Shown: piece after piece, positions 49,200 through 57,544 of the stretch | How positions within the stretch are numbered: the first letter of the stretch is position 1 | Layout: every line of letters starts with the position of its first letter | Source: an uncultured Bacteroidales bacterium | GTDB lineage: Bacteria > Bacteroidota > Bacteroidia > Bacteroidales > UBA932 | Direction of reading: 5' to 3' | NCBI GenBank assembly: GCA_947306365.1 | Contig: CAMZGD010000002.1 | Span: 1 to 64,000 of the forward strand | Length of the DNA stretch: 64,000 nucleotides | Notes under the pieces: generated by a model | Seen by the model: the letters and a program-made list of their open reading frames with translations, nothing else | What the model was told of the DNA's origin: nothing | Databases searched by the model: none | Translations under genes and position numbers: made by a program

Positions 49200-50947
49200 C
49201 CCTCGAGCTTCTCGCACCTGCGAGAAATGCGGATATCGGCATCGCAGCGATCGACTGTGGTGCCGATGCCGTTTATATCGCGGGGCCTGCGTTCGGCGCC
49301 CGTGCGGCGGCGGGCAATCCGGTCGCGGATATCGCCCGTCTCTGCCGCTACGCACACCTGTACGGTGCGAAGGTCCACGCGACCGTCAACACGCTGTTGC
49401 AGGACGGGGAGCTCGAACAGGCAAGAACGTTGATGTGGGACCTCTATGAGGCCGGCATCGATGTCTTCATCATCCAGGACCTGCAGCTGCTTGCGCTGGA
49501 CCTGCCGCCCGTGGAGCTGCACGCTTCGACACAGACGGCCATCCGGACGCCGCAGCGGGCAAGGGAACTTGCCGCGCTCGGCTTCTCGCGGCTGGTGCTG
49601 GAACGCCAGCTCACGCTCGAAGAGATTCGCGCCATCCGTGCGGCCGTGGACTGCGACCTGGAGTTTTTCATCCACGGCGCCCTTTGCGTGGGTTACAGCG
49701 GGGAGTGCTACCTGAGCCAGCACCTGACGGGCCGCAGCGCCAACCGCGGTGTCTGCGCCCAGGCCTGCCGGTCGCGCTACGACCTGACGGATGCCGACGG
49801 CCGCGTGCTGGTGCGCGACCGGACGCTGCTTTCGCCCAGGGACCTGCGCTTCGACCGGTACTTGCCGCAACTGGTGGAGGCCGGCATCACGTCGTTCAAG
49901 ATAGAAGGACGGCTCAAGAACGCCTCCTATGTGAAGAATGTCGTGCGGCATTACCGGCAGGTGATCGACGCTTTCATCGCCTCGTCCGTCACGACCGACG
50001 CATCCGGGCCGCATTACTGTCGCGCTTCGGCCGGACACCTGGAGGGTGGCTTCACGCCCGATCCCGACAAGACGTTCCAGCGCGGCTATTCCGGCGGTTT
50101 CCTCGACGGACATCCGGCCACGATGCAGTCGGTCGATGCGGCCAAGGCGCTCGGCGAGTATCTCGGCGATGTCGTCTCGGTCCGCGGCCGGATCGTGGAA
50201 ATCCGTACGGACAAGCCGATGGCCAATGGCGACGGCCTGTCTTTCGTCAACCGAGAGGGTGAGGTCACGGGCGGCCGTGCGGAGGTGGTGCAAGGCAATC
50301 GCGTGACGCTGCGCGACCCTGCAGGACTGGCATCCGGAATGCGGGTATACCGCAATCTTGACATCCGTTTCGAACGGGAGCTGGAAAAGAATATGCCGCA
50401 ACGGGTGCTGGACGTAAAGCTCGAATGGCGTTCGGAGGGTGAAAAGACGTGCGTGACGGCTTCTTCGCAGGGTCTCGTCGTAGAACGTCGCTTCGCTGAT
50501 GATGCGCCCGTAGCCGAAAAGCCCGTGGCTGCGCTCGATAATCTGCGCCGACAGCTGGGTAAGCACAGCGGGCCTTTCGCCTTTATGGTCGATGCAGTGG
50601 AAGCCGATCCTGTCCGTTTCTACTCCCCGGCCTTCCTCAACCAGATCCGGCGCGACCTGGCCGCGGATCTTCAAGAGAAACTGGAGCTTCGCCCACGAAA
50701 GGAAACGCCTCACACGCCGCGGCCCGATGCCGCCTCGTTGAACCGTTCGACGCTCGCCGTTCCCGAAGAACTGCTCCGCAGCCGCTGCTGTATCCGCTGG
50801 GAGCTGGGCCTCTGCCCGAAGCAGCATCCGGCCAAGCCCGGGATGACGACGGCTCTCCCCCGCGAACCGCTCTACCTCGTCAACCAGTCCAACCGCCTCC
50901 GCCTCGCCTTCGACTGCAAGAACTGCGAGATGGTCGTCCTGTCGTAG
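49190..50947 (+). CDS. U32-family peptidase-like protein (RlhA/TrhP type)
   Basis: A 585-aa cytosolic protein of the peptidase U32 family. The TIM-barrel part starts with LELLAPARNADIGIAAIDCGADAVYIAGPAFGARA; the family signature is LEFFIHGALCVGYSGECYLSQHLTGRSANRGVCAQACRSRYDL, with the cysteines that hold a cluster. Members such as RlhA and TrhP hydroxylate RNA (23S C2501 or tRNA U34) using prephenate rather than cut proteins. This one has the long C-terminal extension seen in RlhA, so an RNA-hydroxylation role is likely, but which RNA is open. It overlaps the TPR gene by 10 bp. Confidence 0.88.
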   Translation: MQIALELLAPARNADIGIAAIDCGADAVYIAGPAFGARAAAGNPVADIARLCRYAHLYGAKVHATVNTLLQDGELEQARTLMWDLYEAGIDVFIIQDLQLLALDLPPVELHASTQTAIRTPQRARELAALGFSRLVLERQLTLEEIRAIRAAVDCDLEFFIHGALCVGYSGECYLSQHLTGRSANRGVCAQACRSRYDLTDADGRVLVRDRTLLSPRDLRFDRYLPQLVEAGITSFKIEGRLKNASYVKNVVRHYRQVIDAFIASSVTTDASGPHYCRASAGHLEGGFTPDPDKTFQRGYSGGFLDGHPATMQSVDAAKALGEYLGDVVSVRGRIVEIRTDKPMANGDGLSFVNREGEVTGGRAEVVQGNRVTLRDPAGLASGMRVYRNLDIRFERELEKNMPQRVLDVKLEWRSEGEKTCVTASSQGLVVERRFADDAPVAEKPVAALDNLRRQLGKHSGPFAFMVDAVEADPVRFYSPAFLNQIRRDLAADLQEKLELRPRKETPHTPRPDAASLNRSTLAVPEELLRSRCCIRWELGLCPKQHPAKPGMTTALPREPLYLVNQSNRLRLAFDCKNCEMVVLS

Positions 50948-50950
50948 CTG

Positions 50951-51041
50951 GTGGCGCTTAATTAGCTGATTGTCTGCCATTTATGATAAATCGCTTGCGT
51001 AAAAATGCGCAAGCGATTATGCGTAAAGCTCAGACAATCAG
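50951..51041. repeat. Palindromic element C (nested 11-bp stems)
   Basis: CTGATTGTCTG (50966-50976) pairs with 51031-51041, and inside it AATCGCTTGCG pairs with CGCAAGCGATT (50989-50999/51008-51018). It fills the gap between the convergent U32 and SGNH genes, so it may serve as a two-way terminator, though there is no T-run. The head GTGGCGCTTA...GCTGATT matches element D (57139) at 18 of 21 bases. Confidence 0.75.
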
Positions 51042-51059
51042 GGATTTATCTGCCACGAT

Positions 51060-52157
51060 TTATTTTTGTCTGAGATGGCGCAGGAACTCCTCGGACATCC
51101 GCAGGAAGCCCAGGTCGGTCTGGTGGCAGCCGTCGACGGCGCCTTCGCCGTCGGGACCGGTCAGCCGGTCGGCCGGGATGTAGCGGAAATTGTCGTAGCC
51201 TTCTTTCCGGAGCTTCGAATAGATTTCGTGCCAATAGGCGTTCTTCTCGGCAATCTGGTCGTGGACGTCCTTATTGACGGCCGAATGGGAGAACCAGATG
51301 TGCTCGACCAGATAGATCGGGGCGTCAGGCCGCCGTTTCGCCAGGTACGTCAGAAAATACCAGGCGCTGTCCTGCATCACTTTCAGCGTGCAGTTCTCCA
51401 AGCAGTCGATCACGTACTGCTCCGCGTCGATCCGCGCCACGGCTTCCGCCATCGACTTGTCCATCCGGGCATTCCCGCTGAAGCCCAGGTTGACGCATTC
51501 CTTTTGCAAGGCCCGGCTGATGATGGAGGTATAGACCATGCCCGGACGTGAGGCGCAGCCGCCCTGGGTGATGCTCGTTCCGTAGAAGACCAGGGGCTTT
51601 TCCCGGCCCTTGACCAGCACGTCGCGGTGCGGCTTCCCGACCGAGGCGTCCTTTGTCACCCCGACCTCGACTTTCGTAACGCCGTCGTAGAGGGGAAGAT
51701 AAGCCATATAGTCGTGGTCGCGGCCGTCCATCCCGCTGACAGCGATCTGCACCTTGGTGGAATCTTTCCCGTTGGGGATGGCCGTTCCGATGAACTGCCA
51801 GTGGTCATTCTCGTCGAGTCGGTAGAGGTCGATGCCGCGGATGCCCGTTCCGGCCATATGGTGCATGATGAAGTTGTTGAGCAAAGTCCAGCGGAATCCG
51901 ATAACCCGGCTGTTGCTCGAGAAACGGACGGCCAGGCCTGCCGAATTCAGGCCGAGGTCCCATACGCCCTGGCGGATGACGGGTTTCAGGTCTTCCGGCA
52001 GGCGGGAATAGTACAGCGCGGTGTTGTCGTAGCCCTGGTTGATGAGCATCAGGTTGCGGGCGTCGACATACTTGAGTTCCGAGGCTTTTTGCGCGGAACC
52101 GGTGGCCGGCAGCAACAGCAGTGCAAGGGCCGGCAGCAGCAGGAACATTCTTTTCAT
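51060..52157 (-). CDS. Secreted SGNH/GDSL hydrolase
   Basis: A 365-aa secreted protein (signal peptide to PATGSAQ) with an N-terminal beta domain (about residues 25-170) and an SGNH hydrolase domain. Block I with the nucleophile Ser is VFYGTSITQGGCASRPGM, block III is NLGFSGNARM, and the catalytic Asp-x-x-His is in VDGCHQTDLGFLRM. It probably removes acetyl or other ester groups from glycans. The start overlaps the stop of miaA by four bases (ATGA). It is the last gene of the lgt operon. Confidence 0.88.
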   Translation of the reverse strand: MKRMFLLLPALALLLLPATGSAQKASELKYVDARNLMLINQGYDNTALYYSRLPEDLKPVIRQGVWDLGLNSAGLAVRFSSNSRVIGFRWTLLNNFIMHHMAGTGIRGIDLYRLDENDHWQFIGTAIPNGKDSTKVQIAVSGMDGRDHDYMAYLPLYDGVTKVEVGVTKDASVGKPHRDVLVKGREKPLVFYGTSITQGGCASRPGMVYTSIISRALQKECVNLGFSGNARMDKSMAEAVARIDAEQYVIDCLENCTLKVMQDSAWYFLTYLAKRRPDAPIYLVEHIWFSHSAVNKDVHDQIAEKNAYWHEIYSKLRKEGYDNFRYIPADRLTGPDGEGAVDGCHQTDLGFLRMSEEFLRHLRQK

Positions 52158-53017
52158 GCGGGGGATATCCATTCGATTTTGATTCCTTTGCGCTCCATTC
52201 CGCGGAACCAGGTCATCTGCCGCTTGGCAAACTGGTGGATGGCGGTCTGCAGCCGGTCGACCATTTCGTCGTAGGCGAGGGCGCCGGTGAGGTAGAGCGT
52301 CACGTATTTGTATTCTAGGCCGTAGTACAGCAGGTCTTCGGGGCGGAGACCGCTTTCGAGCAGGCCGCGCACTTCTTCCACGAGCCCTTCGTCGAGCCGG
52401 GTGCGCAGCCGCCGGTCGATCCGTGCGTTGCGTTCCTCGCGCGAGACGGCGATGCCGATGTAGCGGGTGTTCCGCGGCAGGAAAGCCGTGCGGGTCACAG
52501 GGTGCGTCGTTTCATAGACGGCGATTTCCAGCGCGCGGATCAGGCGCTGGCGGGTGTCGTAGTCCGTGGTGTTGTGGGGCGTGCGGAGCGCTTCGTACCG
52601 GGCGATCAGTGTTTCCGTCGGCAGCGTCTCCAGTTCGGCGCGCAGCGCCGGGTCGGGCGGGACGTCGGGCAGGTGGTAGCCGCAGGTGGCGGCCTCGATG
52701 TAGAGGCCGCTGCCGCCGCAGAGGATCGGCGTGCGGCCGCGTTCCACGATGTCGCGGTACGCGCGTTCAAAGTCGTGCTGGTACTGGAAGATGTTGTATT
52801 TCGTTCCGGCGTCCACGATGTCGATCAGGTGGTAGGGAACCTCGCCGTATTCGGCCAGGTCCTTGCCCGTACCGATGTCCATGCCGCGGTACACCTGGCG
52901 CGAGTCGCCGGAGAGGATCTCCCCGTCGAGCGTCCGGGCCAGCTGCACGGCATAGCGGGTCTTGCCGGAGGCGGTGGGGCCGAGGACACAGATCAGATCG
53001 TAGCCCCCGTCCATCAT
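52154..53017 (-). CDS. miaA: tRNA dimethylallyltransferase
   Basis: A 287-aa enzyme that adds dimethylallyl to A37 of tRNAs reading UNN codons. The P-loop is VLGPTASGKTRYAVQLA (residues 9-25), then GEILSGDSRQVYRGMDIGTGK, the substrate segment NIFQYQHDFERAYRDI and ILCGGSGLYIEAA. The C-terminus is the usual QFAKRQMTWFRGM. A long extension in the ORF track is out of family. The start ATGATG overlaps the upstream CNNM/CBS stop. Confidence 0.95.
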   Translation of the reverse strand: MMDGGYDLICVLGPTASGKTRYAVQLARTLDGEILSGDSRQVYRGMDIGTGKDLAEYGEVPYHLIDIVDAGTKYNIFQYQHDFERAYRDIVERGRTPILCGGSGLYIEAATCGYHLPDVPPDPALRAELETLPTETLIARYEALRTPHNTTDYDTRQRLIRALEIAVYETTHPVTRTAFLPRNTRYIGIAVSREERNARIDRRLRTRLDEGLVEEVRGLLESGLRPEDLLYYGLEYKYVTLYLTGALAYDEMVDRLQTAIHQFAKRQMTWFRGMERKGIKIEWISPA

Positions 53018-54087
53018 TCGGCGTCGGTATCGGGAAGCTGGATTTCCTTGAAACGCTTGGCGCGCTGTTTCCAGCGTTCGCGGGCATACTGCTGCATGTC
53101 GCTCACCTCGTCGTTCTCGTCGATGATTTCCAGGCCGAGGATCGTCTCGATGATGTCTTCGAGCGTCAGGATGCCCTGGAAGCAGCCGTATTCGTCGATG
53201 ATCAGGCCGATCTGCTCCTTCTTGGCCAGCAGCGTGTCCCAGATGTCGGCCACGGACTGCTCCTCGTTGAAGAAGGTGATGTCGCGCTTGATCTCGCTCA
53301 GGCGCATGTCGAACTTGTCTTCGGCCAGGCATTCGAGCGCTTCGCTGCGGAGGATGTAGCCCGTGATGTATTCGGGCGATTCGGAATAGACCGGAATGCG
53401 GGAATAGTGCTCGAAGTCCTTGTCCTTGTAGAAATTCTTCAGGGTCATGTTCTCCGAGGCGGTCTGCGCGACCACGCGGGGCGTCATCACGTCGTAGGCT
53501 TTCACGCCGTCGAGCTTGATGACGTTCTGGATGATGCGGTTCTCGTCTTCGTCGATCACGCCTTCCTCTTCGCCCACGTTGGCCATCGCCGACACTTCCT
53601 CGCGGCTCACGGACGCTTCGTCGTCGTCTTTCTGGAAGATCCGGGAGATGAGTTCGATGAGGATGACGATCGGGTACATCAGCACGATCAGCGCCCGCAG
53701 TACGCGCGTGGTGAAGCCCATCAGGCTGCGATAGTACGATGTGCCGATGGTCTTCGGGATGATCTCGGCGAAGACCAGGATGAGCAGGGTGGTGATGGCC
53801 GATACCCAGCCGAACAGCTCGGATCCCCAGAGCAGGGTGGCCTGCCGGCCCACGCCGGCCGCACCGATGGTGTTGGCGATGGTGTTGAGGGCCAGGATCG
53901 CGGCCAGCGGGCGGGCGCTCTCCTCCTTATATTGCATGAACCGGGTGGCGGGCTTGTAGCCTTCGTCCTCCCGCATCGTGATATAGGAGATGGGCGTGGA
54001 CAGCAGCACCGACTCGAGGATCGAGCACAGGAAGGAGATGCCCATCGCACCCAGAAGGAAAAGCAGCAGAAGTGACAGAGGTGACAT
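53014..54087 (-). CDS. CNNM/DUF21-CBS membrane protein (hemolysin family)
   Basis: A 357-aa protein. A DUF21 membrane domain with four helices (residues 1-190) carries MGISFLCSILESVLLSTPISYI; a pair of CBS domains follows (KLDGVKAYDVMTPRVVA and FFNEEQSVADIWDTLLAKKEQIGLIIDEYGCFQGILTLEDIIETILG). The CorC_HlyC C-terminal domain found in GldE-type relatives is missing, so it is shorter. Members are linked to magnesium or cobalt efflux. It is in the lgt-capA-miaA operon with a one-base overlap to the capA-like gene. Confidence 0.9.
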   Translation of the reverse strand: MSPLSLLLLFLLGAMGISFLCSILESVLLSTPISYITMREDEGYKPATRFMQYKEESARPLAAILALNTIANTIGAAGVGRQATLLWGSELFGWVSAITTLLILVFAEIIPKTIGTSYYRSLMGFTTRVLRALIVLMYPIVILIELISRIFQKDDDEASVSREEVSAMANVGEEEGVIDEDENRIIQNVIKLDGVKAYDVMTPRVVAQTASENMTLKNFYKDKDFEHYSRIPVYSESPEYITGYILRSEALECLAEDKFDMRLSEIKRDITFFNEEQSVADIWDTLLAKKEQIGLIIDEYGCFQGILTLEDIIETILGLEIIDENDEVSDMQQYARERWKQRAKRFKEIQLPDTDAE

Positions 54088-55130
54088 TATTGCGTTTTTC
54101 TAGTCAAAGTTCCGTCGTCGGAGATATCCAGTCCGTACTGGCCGCGGAAATCGGCCTCCGAGAGGCTGCGCATATGCTGCGCCACGCGGTCGGTCGGATC
54201 GAGGCGCGGGCCGGTGCCCTGGGTCTGGATGAAGGAGTGGATGCGGCCGTCCACGAAGCGGCCGTCGCGGGTGATCCGGGCGACCAGCACCGGGGCGTAA
54301 CCGTTTACGCCGGCCAGGTTTACGCCGAAGGTGGTGCAGAAGTTGCCGAGGCTGTAGGCGATGAGCCGGTCGCGGTAGCATTCCACGGCCCGCGTGACGT
54401 GGGGGCCGTGGCCGAACACCAGGTCGGCGCCCAGGTCGACGCACCGGTGGGCGAAGGCCCGGAGGTCGCCGCGGTTCTCGCCGAGATAGGTCTCGGGACC
54501 GTCGGGCAGGTGGGAGAATTTTGCGCCTTCCGCGCCGCCGTGGAAGGTGACGACCAGGATGTCGCATTGCGGCCGCAGGTCGGTGAGGATCCGCGTCACG
54601 GACGCCGTGTCGGTGTGTTTCAAGGTATAGGCGTTGTGTCCGAACGAGCAGACGCCGTAGCGGATGCCGTCCTTTTCGATGACCGCGGATTCGCAGTCGG
54701 GCAGGCCGCTGTAGCGGATTCCCTGGCTGTCGAGCACTTCCTGCGTGCGGAGCAGGCCGTAGGTTCCGAAGTCATTGGTGTGGTTGTTGGCCAGGTTGAG
54801 ATAGTCGAATCCGGCCTCCTTGAGCAGGTGCGCATAGCTCTCGGGCATCCGGAAGGCGTAGTTGTTGGCCTTGCCGGTGTCCTTGGTGCACGCCCCGCCT
54901 TCGCAGATCACGCCTTCCAGGTTTCCGGCCGAGAGGTCTGCGTCGAGAAAGAGCTGCTTCACGTCGGCGAAGATGTCGGCGCCGTCGTTTGCGGGAAGCC
55001 GGACGGTGGGATAGGTGGTGCCCATCATGATGTCGCCGCACATCGCGACGGTGAGCAGCGAATCGGTTTCCTGCGCCGGGGCGGCGGCGCAGCAGAGCGT
55101 CAGGAGGCAGACGGTCAGCAGGCGTTTCAT
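54087..55130 (-). CDS. CapA-family (PGA_cap) metallophosphatase-like protein
   Basis: A 347-aa secreted protein (signal peptide to APAQE) with a complete bacterial capsule synthesis CapA domain: TVAMCGDIMMGTTYP (metal-binding Asp), SAGNLEGVI, YLNLANNHTNDFG, VVTFHGGAE and DLVFGHGPHVTRAVE. CapA-like proteins belong to the calcineurin-like metallophosphatases and take part in poly-gamma-glutamate synthesis or cell-wall turnover; no PgsB/C partner is here, so the poly-glutamate role is unlikely. The start overlaps the end of lgt by four bases. Confidence 0.88.
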   Translation of the reverse strand: MKRLLTVCLLTLCCAAAPAQETDSLLTVAMCGDIMMGTTYPTVRLPANDGADIFADVKQLFLDADLSAGNLEGVICEGGACTKDTGKANNYAFRMPESYAHLLKEAGFDYLNLANNHTNDFGTYGLLRTQEVLDSQGIRYSGLPDCESAVIEKDGIRYGVCSFGHNAYTLKHTDTASVTRILTDLRPQCDILVVTFHGGAEGAKFSHLPDGPETYLGENRGDLRAFAHRCVDLGADLVFGHGPHVTRAVECYRDRLIAYSLGNFCTTFGVNLAGVNGYAPVLVARITRDGRFVDGRIHSFIQTQGTGPRLDPTDRVAQHMRSLSEADFRGQYGLDISDDGTLTRKTQ

Positions 55131-55996
55131 TGCCGGTTCTTCTTAGGTGCGCAGTAGTGGGTTTTCGCCGGTTCCGTCCGTCGGGCGGGTATTTTCCGGA
55201 TATGGGCGACGACGATCAGCGCAATGCCGGCCAGGATGAACGGGATGCTGAGCAGCTGGCCCATATTGAGGAGCATATTCTCTTCGAAGCCCACCTGCGG
55301 CTCCTTGATGAACTCGATGAGGAAGCGCATGCCGAAGCAGATCAGGAAGAACATGCCGAAGAACCAGCCGCGGTAGCGCTTGTCCAGCCGGTGATTGTAG
55401 TTCCACAGCAGGAGCAGGCCCAGCAGCAGGTAGGTGAGCGCCTCATAGATCTGCGTGGGATGCTTGGGCAGCGTCTCGCCGCGCCGTTCGAAGATGAAGC
55501 CCCACGGCAGGTTGGTGACGTCGCCGTAGATTTCCGAATTGAAGAGGTTGCCCAGGCGGATGAAGCAGCCGGCGAAGGCCACCGCGATTACGAGCCGGTC
55601 GAACACCCACAGCAGGTCGAAGCCGTTCTGCTTGCCGTAACGGTGGACATACCACCAGACGGCCAGCATCACGCCGATGGCGCCGCCGTGCGAAGCCAGC
55701 CCGCCCTTCCAGGGCTTGAAGATCTCCACCCAGTGCTCGCTGGTGAGATAGTAAGATGGCTCATAGAAGAGGCAATGGCCGAGCCGTGCGCCCACGATCG
55801 TGCCGATGAGCAGCGCATAGAGCAGCGGCTCGAGCAGTTTCGTGTCGACGCCCTCGCGCTTGTAGAAGCGGTCGAAGAGCCAGTATCCCAGCGGGAAGCC
55901 GGCCACGAACAGGAGCGAATACCATCGCAGGGTCAGCGGTCCGAGCTTGAAGATGATCGGATCGACGTTCCAGGTAACCGAAAGGAAATCTATCAT
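55127..55996 (-). CDS. lgt: Prolipoprotein diacylglyceryl transferase
   Basis: A 289-aa inner-membrane enzyme with seven helices, adding diacylglycerol to the lipobox cysteine of all lipoproteins, including the serpin, GldH and M3 proteins in this window. Motifs: GARLGHCLFYEPSYYL, GGLASHGGAIGVMLAVWW (the H-G-G signature) and GCFIRLGNLFNSEIYG (Arg and Asn/Glu of the active site). It ends in a basic tail. It heads an operon that runs to the SGNH gene. A large structured element (56011-56135) precedes it, and no TAnnTTTG box is visible in front of it. Confidence 0.95.
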   Translation of the reverse strand: MIDFLSVTWNVDPIIFKLGPLTLRWYSLLFVAGFPLGYWLFDRFYKREGVDTKLLEPLLYALLIGTIVGARLGHCLFYEPSYYLTSEHWVEIFKPWKGGLASHGGAIGVMLAVWWYVHRYGKQNGFDLLWVFDRLVIAVAFAGCFIRLGNLFNSEIYGDVTNLPWGFIFERRGETLPKHPTQIYEALTYLLLGLLLLWNYNHRLDKRYRGWFFGMFFLICFGMRFLIEFIKEPQVGFEENMLLNMGQLLSIPFILAGIALIVVAHIRKIPARRTEPAKTHYCAPKKNRQ

Positions 55997-56010
55997 AGTG
56001 TGTTTCTTTT

Positions 56011-56135
56011 TGATGATTTGTTACCGTTTCAAGACTACGGCCCCTTTGGGGCCTATCCCTCCCATCGTTCCGATGGGCCCCTCCCACTCACGGCTGCGTG
56101 GGCGCAGACGGTCTTGAAACGGTAACAAATCATCA
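56011..56135 (-). repeat. Palindromic element A: 25-bp perfect stem with three inner hairpins
   Basis: TGATGATTTGTTACCGTTTC... (56011-56035) is the exact reverse complement of 56111-56135. The 75 nt inside form GGCCCC-TTT-GGGGCC (56039-56053), CCCATCG-TTC-CGATGGG (56061-56077) and CCCAC/GTGGG (56083-56102). On the leftward transcript it lies between the methyltransferase stop (4 bp away) and the lgt start (14 bp away). Its core recurs at 63071-63103 (element B). Confidence 0.9.
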
Positions 56136-56138
56136 TAA

Positions 56139-57041
56139 TTATCTGATTAATCGTGAAAAAACACTCAGGGGCAATGCCTTGCCGGCGCGGTCGCGCAGCA
56201 CGAGCTCGCCGTAGTCAAGGCTTTCGAACTTCGTGCCGAACGCACTGCGGACCAGCGTGTCGGCCAGGACGGCCGAGTAGCCGTTGGAATAGAGGTTCAG
56301 CACCAGGAAGCTGTTTTCCGGCGCCAGGATGGCAGCACACTGCTGCATCAGTTCGAAGAGGCACTCGTCGAGTTTCCAGCGCTCGCCGTCGGGACCGTGC
56401 CCGTAGGCGGGCGGGTCGAGGATCAGGCCCTGGTAGCGATTTCCGCGGCGGGCTTCCCGCCGGGCGAACTTGAGGGCGTCTTCGATGACCCACCGTATGC
56501 CGTCCAGGCCGCTGAGTTCCATGTTGCCCCGGGCCCAGGTCACCACCTGGCGGACGGCGTCGAGATGCGTCACCTCGGCACCGGCCTTTCGCGCCGCGAG
56601 CGAGGCGGCGCCGGTATAGGCGAAGAGATTGAGCACTTTCGGCGGCGTGGCCTGACGGGCGGCGATGTCGCGGACCGTACGGTAGATGAAATCCCAGTTC
56701 GGCGCCTGTTCGGGGAACACGCCCACGTGCTTGAAGGCTGTCAGGCCGAGCCGCAGGTTGAAGCCCACGGCCGGATAGGCGATCGTCCATTGTTCCTGCA
56801 TCTTGCGGAGCATGTTCCAGGTTCCGCTGTCTTCCTTTCCCGCCTTGCCGAAGCCGGCGCCCGGCTTGAATTCGGTATGCGCCGTCCGCCGCCACTCCTC
56901 GTCGGAGAGCGTCCGGGTCCAGAGGGCTTTCGGTTCGGGCCGGATGGTCACATACGGGCCGAACCGCTCGAGCTTCAGGAAGTCGCCCGAGTCGATCAGC
57001 TCGTAGTCTTTCCACGCAGCAGATGGCTGTTCAATCGTCAT
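56139..57041 (-). CDS. Class I SAM-dependent RNA methyltransferase (RlmI/RlmK-like)
   Basis: A 300-aa protein without the PUA domain of RlmI. SAM binding is in VLNLFAYTGAASLAARKAGAEVTHLDAVRQVVTWA, and the catalytic-site pattern LILDPPAYGHG follows. These enzymes methylate C or G in 23S rRNA; the exact base is unknown here. The N-terminus DYELIDSGDFLKLERFGPYVTIRPEP is typical of the short Bacteroidota form. Its -7 box ends six bases before the ATG, so the transcript is nearly leaderless. Confidence 0.88.
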   Translation of the reverse strand: MTIEQPSAAWKDYELIDSGDFLKLERFGPYVTIRPEPKALWTRTLSDEEWRRTAHTEFKPGAGFGKAGKEDSGTWNMLRKMQEQWTIAYPAVGFNLRLGLTAFKHVGVFPEQAPNWDFIYRTVRDIAARQATPPKVLNLFAYTGAASLAARKAGAEVTHLDAVRQVVTWARGNMELSGLDGIRWVIEDALKFARREARRGNRYQGLILDPPAYGHGPDGERWKLDECLFELMQQCAAILAPENSFLVLNLYSNGYSAVLADTLVRSAFGTKFESLDYGELVLRDRAGKALPLSVFSRLIR

Positions 57042-57047
57042 AACTTA

Positions 57048-57055
57048 CAAAGATA
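57048..57055 (-). promoter_or_regulatory. -7 box of the methyltransferase gene, close to the start codon
   Basis: Minus-strand TATCTTTG (TAnnTTTG) with six bases between it and the ATG at 57041. Confidence 0.65.
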
Positions 57056-57138
57056 AGCAAATTCCGTGATTTCCCTTCTGTGGCTGTCGTTTTTGCCCAT
57101 AACGCAAGAGATGACGCTTACGGTGTCAGGCTCGCCTC

Positions 57139-57209
57139 GTGGCGCTTACTGCGCTGATTTATAGGAGCTTGCGAGAATTACCTATACACGATTGTGTATA
57201 GGTAATTCT
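57139..57209. repeat. Palindromic element D (16-bp stem, 4-nt loop)
   Basis: AGAATTACCTATACAC pairs perfectly with GTGTATAGGTAATTCT across GATT (57174-57209). The preceding 21 bases (57139-57159) resemble the head of element C. It lies in a gene-free stretch (57056-57544) upstream of the methyltransferase. Confidence 0.75.
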
Positions 57210-57456
57210 TATAAGGCGTTGTATATTAGGACGATAGCCACCACGGGCGGCACCTTTCATCTGCGCTGTTCCTGTGGCTGTTCCTGTTGCTGTACTTGAT
57301 GTTGTGACACGGCTGGGGGTCCCGGTTGGGATGTGTCACAGCCTGATTTTGGCCGAAAAGGTCCGATTTGTCCCTGTGAAACAGCCTGGACAGACGAATC
57401 AGCCGTGTCGCGGATGTTGCGCGGCTATAAGTGACCGCACAATAATCAGAAAGAAA
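57210..57456. other. Gene-free intergenic stretch
   Basis: No coding sequence is credible here. It holds a C/T/G-rich run of CTGTTCCTG-like words (57265-57295) and a short inverted repeat TGTGACAC/GTGTCACA (57303-57310/57333-57340). The 100-aa ORF at 57274-57576 has no start signal and runs into the next gene on the other strand. Confidence 0.5.
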
Positions 57457-57484
57457 GCCACCTGCTTCATTTTAGGCAGGTGGC
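57457..57484 (-). terminator. Candidate terminator of the fimbrillin-like gene
   Basis: GCCACCTGC and GCAGGTGGC form a perfect 9-bp stem with a 10-nt loop. On the minus strand it is followed by TTTCTTTCT, a weak U-rich tail, 60 bp behind the stop of the gene at 57545. Confidence 0.6.
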
Positions 57485-57544
57485 ATTCGTGTAAAAGGAT
57501 TAGCGTTATTTGCATTCACGCACAGGGCGGACGGTTTCCGCCGG

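Noticed and set aside
49169-50980. 603-aa minus-strand ORF
   Set aside because: Antisense to the U32 peptidase, which carries the full family signature.
50966-51041. Element C as an ordinary intrinsic terminator
   Set aside because: The stems lack a following T-run on either strand; a termination role remains possible but is not shown.
52423-54075. 550-aa plus-strand ORF
   Set aside because: Antisense to miaA and the CNNM/CBS gene.
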